Part shown: positions 63,621 to 64,000 of the stretch, in pieces | Layout: each line of letters opens with the position of its first letter | Position numbering within the stretch: position 1 is the stretch's first letter | Assembly: GCA_009746045.1 (NCBI GenBank) | Contig: RPFO01000256.1 | Coordinates: forward strand, 2,116,329 to 2,180,328 | Source of the DNA: Mesostigma viride | Taxonomy: Eukaryota; Streptophyta; Mesostigmatophyceae; Mesostigmatales; Mesostigmataceae | Direction of reading: 5' to 3' | DNA length: 64,000 nucleotides | The notes under the pieces: model-generated | The model's database searches: none | The model's input: the letters and a program-made list of their open reading frames with translations, nothing else | What the model was told of the DNA's origin: nothing | Position numbers and translations under genes: made by a program

Positions 63621-63756
63621 CCTGCCGATAAATCGGCTGGATCTTCACAAATTTGCAAACCAGATGCCATCCAACCTACCCATATCCAATGGCTGTCCTT
63701 GGGGGGCAAGCATGTCCATGAGTTGCCCTTCGGGTTGGTATATCACAACCTTACAT
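63621..63756. other. Unrecognised short spacer
   Basis: About 135 bp between the half-LINE and the last REL-LINE copy. It contains the small stem GCCGATAAATCGGC. Nothing else is seen. Confidence 0.4.
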
Positions 63757-64000
63757 ATATATTAAAAATATAATTACTTACAGCAGAGTGAAATCACTCA
63801 AACCAAAGCAAACGCCCAGCTATAAACCTATATACAGAGCCATGTCAAAGCTCTATACTACGATAAGACCAATGGAAACGCCTAACGGGAGGAACCTAAT
63901 AGCCCTGCTGCACCGCAAAATCAGCCCGCGTACGGCGGAGCATGATGTCAGCCATGGCCCGAGTCAGCGCCACCGACAAGCGCTGACGCCAATATGACGT
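63757..64000 (-). mobile_element. REL-LINE 3' end, runs off the right edge
   Basis: Matches 53,822-54,070 in the same orientation, from the A/T-rich tail through the 3' untranslated region into the last coding codons (ending DFAVQQGY). How far it extends is outside the window. Confidence 0.9.

Overview
The window looks like a repeat-dense piece of a eukaryotic nuclear genome, most likely a green alga. That assignment is inference, from GC-rich coding sequence, an Ala/Pro/Gly-rich host protein, spliceosomal GT-AG introns, very long microsatellites, and non-LTR retrotransposons of both endonuclease types. There are no operons and no prokaryotic signals. Most of the 64 kb is transposable elements nested in one another. 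One probable host gene (34.7-45.2 kb) stands out.

Left part (1-28.1 kb). A plus-strand L1-like (APE-type) LINE, here called LINE-A1, runs from about 0.64 to 28.1 kb and has been opened by four insertions. They are a 5'-truncated LINE at 1.91-2.33 kb (12-bp target duplication), an ORF1-only half-LINE at 4.34-5.94 kb (11-bp duplication), a 20.3-kb terminal-inverted-repeat element at 6,046-26,389 (4-bp duplication TGCT), and a TTAA-flanked MITE at 26.9-27.1 kb. The 20.3-kb element is the most interesting object. It encodes a three-exon DDE-like transposase (minus strand, 7.8-11.5 kb) and a large, charged, multi-exon accessory protein (plus strand, 17.6-26.1 kb). Between them lie two minisatellites of about 30-bp units in inverted orientation (13.9-17.1 kb). 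More than 25 copies of a 22-bp palindrome (arm GGGTCTCG, centre CTGCAG, arm CGAGACCC) are scattered through its introns and intergenic DNA. I did not find this palindrome outside the element. A truncated REL-type LINE has in turn inserted into the element.

Middle (28.1-49.2 kb). This holds LINE-A fragments, dispersed 3'-end repeats (family S), a (AAGT)n array, and two truncated REL-LINE copies. Then comes the host gene candidate, with four inferred exons, introns holding a 440-bp polypyrimidine tract and a 520-bp (CATC)/(CCTC) block, and a last exon coding about 550 low-complexity residues. Downstream lies an APE-type LINE (LINE-B, minus, 45.6-48.6 kb).

Right part (49.2-64 kb). In order: a half-LINE interrupted by a 1.79-kb TIR element (TSD TTAG) and by a 25-bp micro-insertion with a 12-bp target duplication; a 740-bp (AATG)n array between inverted family-S ends; a near full-length REL-type LINE (53.8-60.06 kb) coding PHD, RING and C2H2-like zinc fingers, reverse transcriptase and a restriction-like endonuclease; and further truncated copies of the same LINE families to the right edge.

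Many reading frames are broken by single-base shifts, often in homopolymers. I cannot tell element decay from assembly error on sequence alone. Clade names, splice sites and gene joins are my reading and were not tested by search or alignment.
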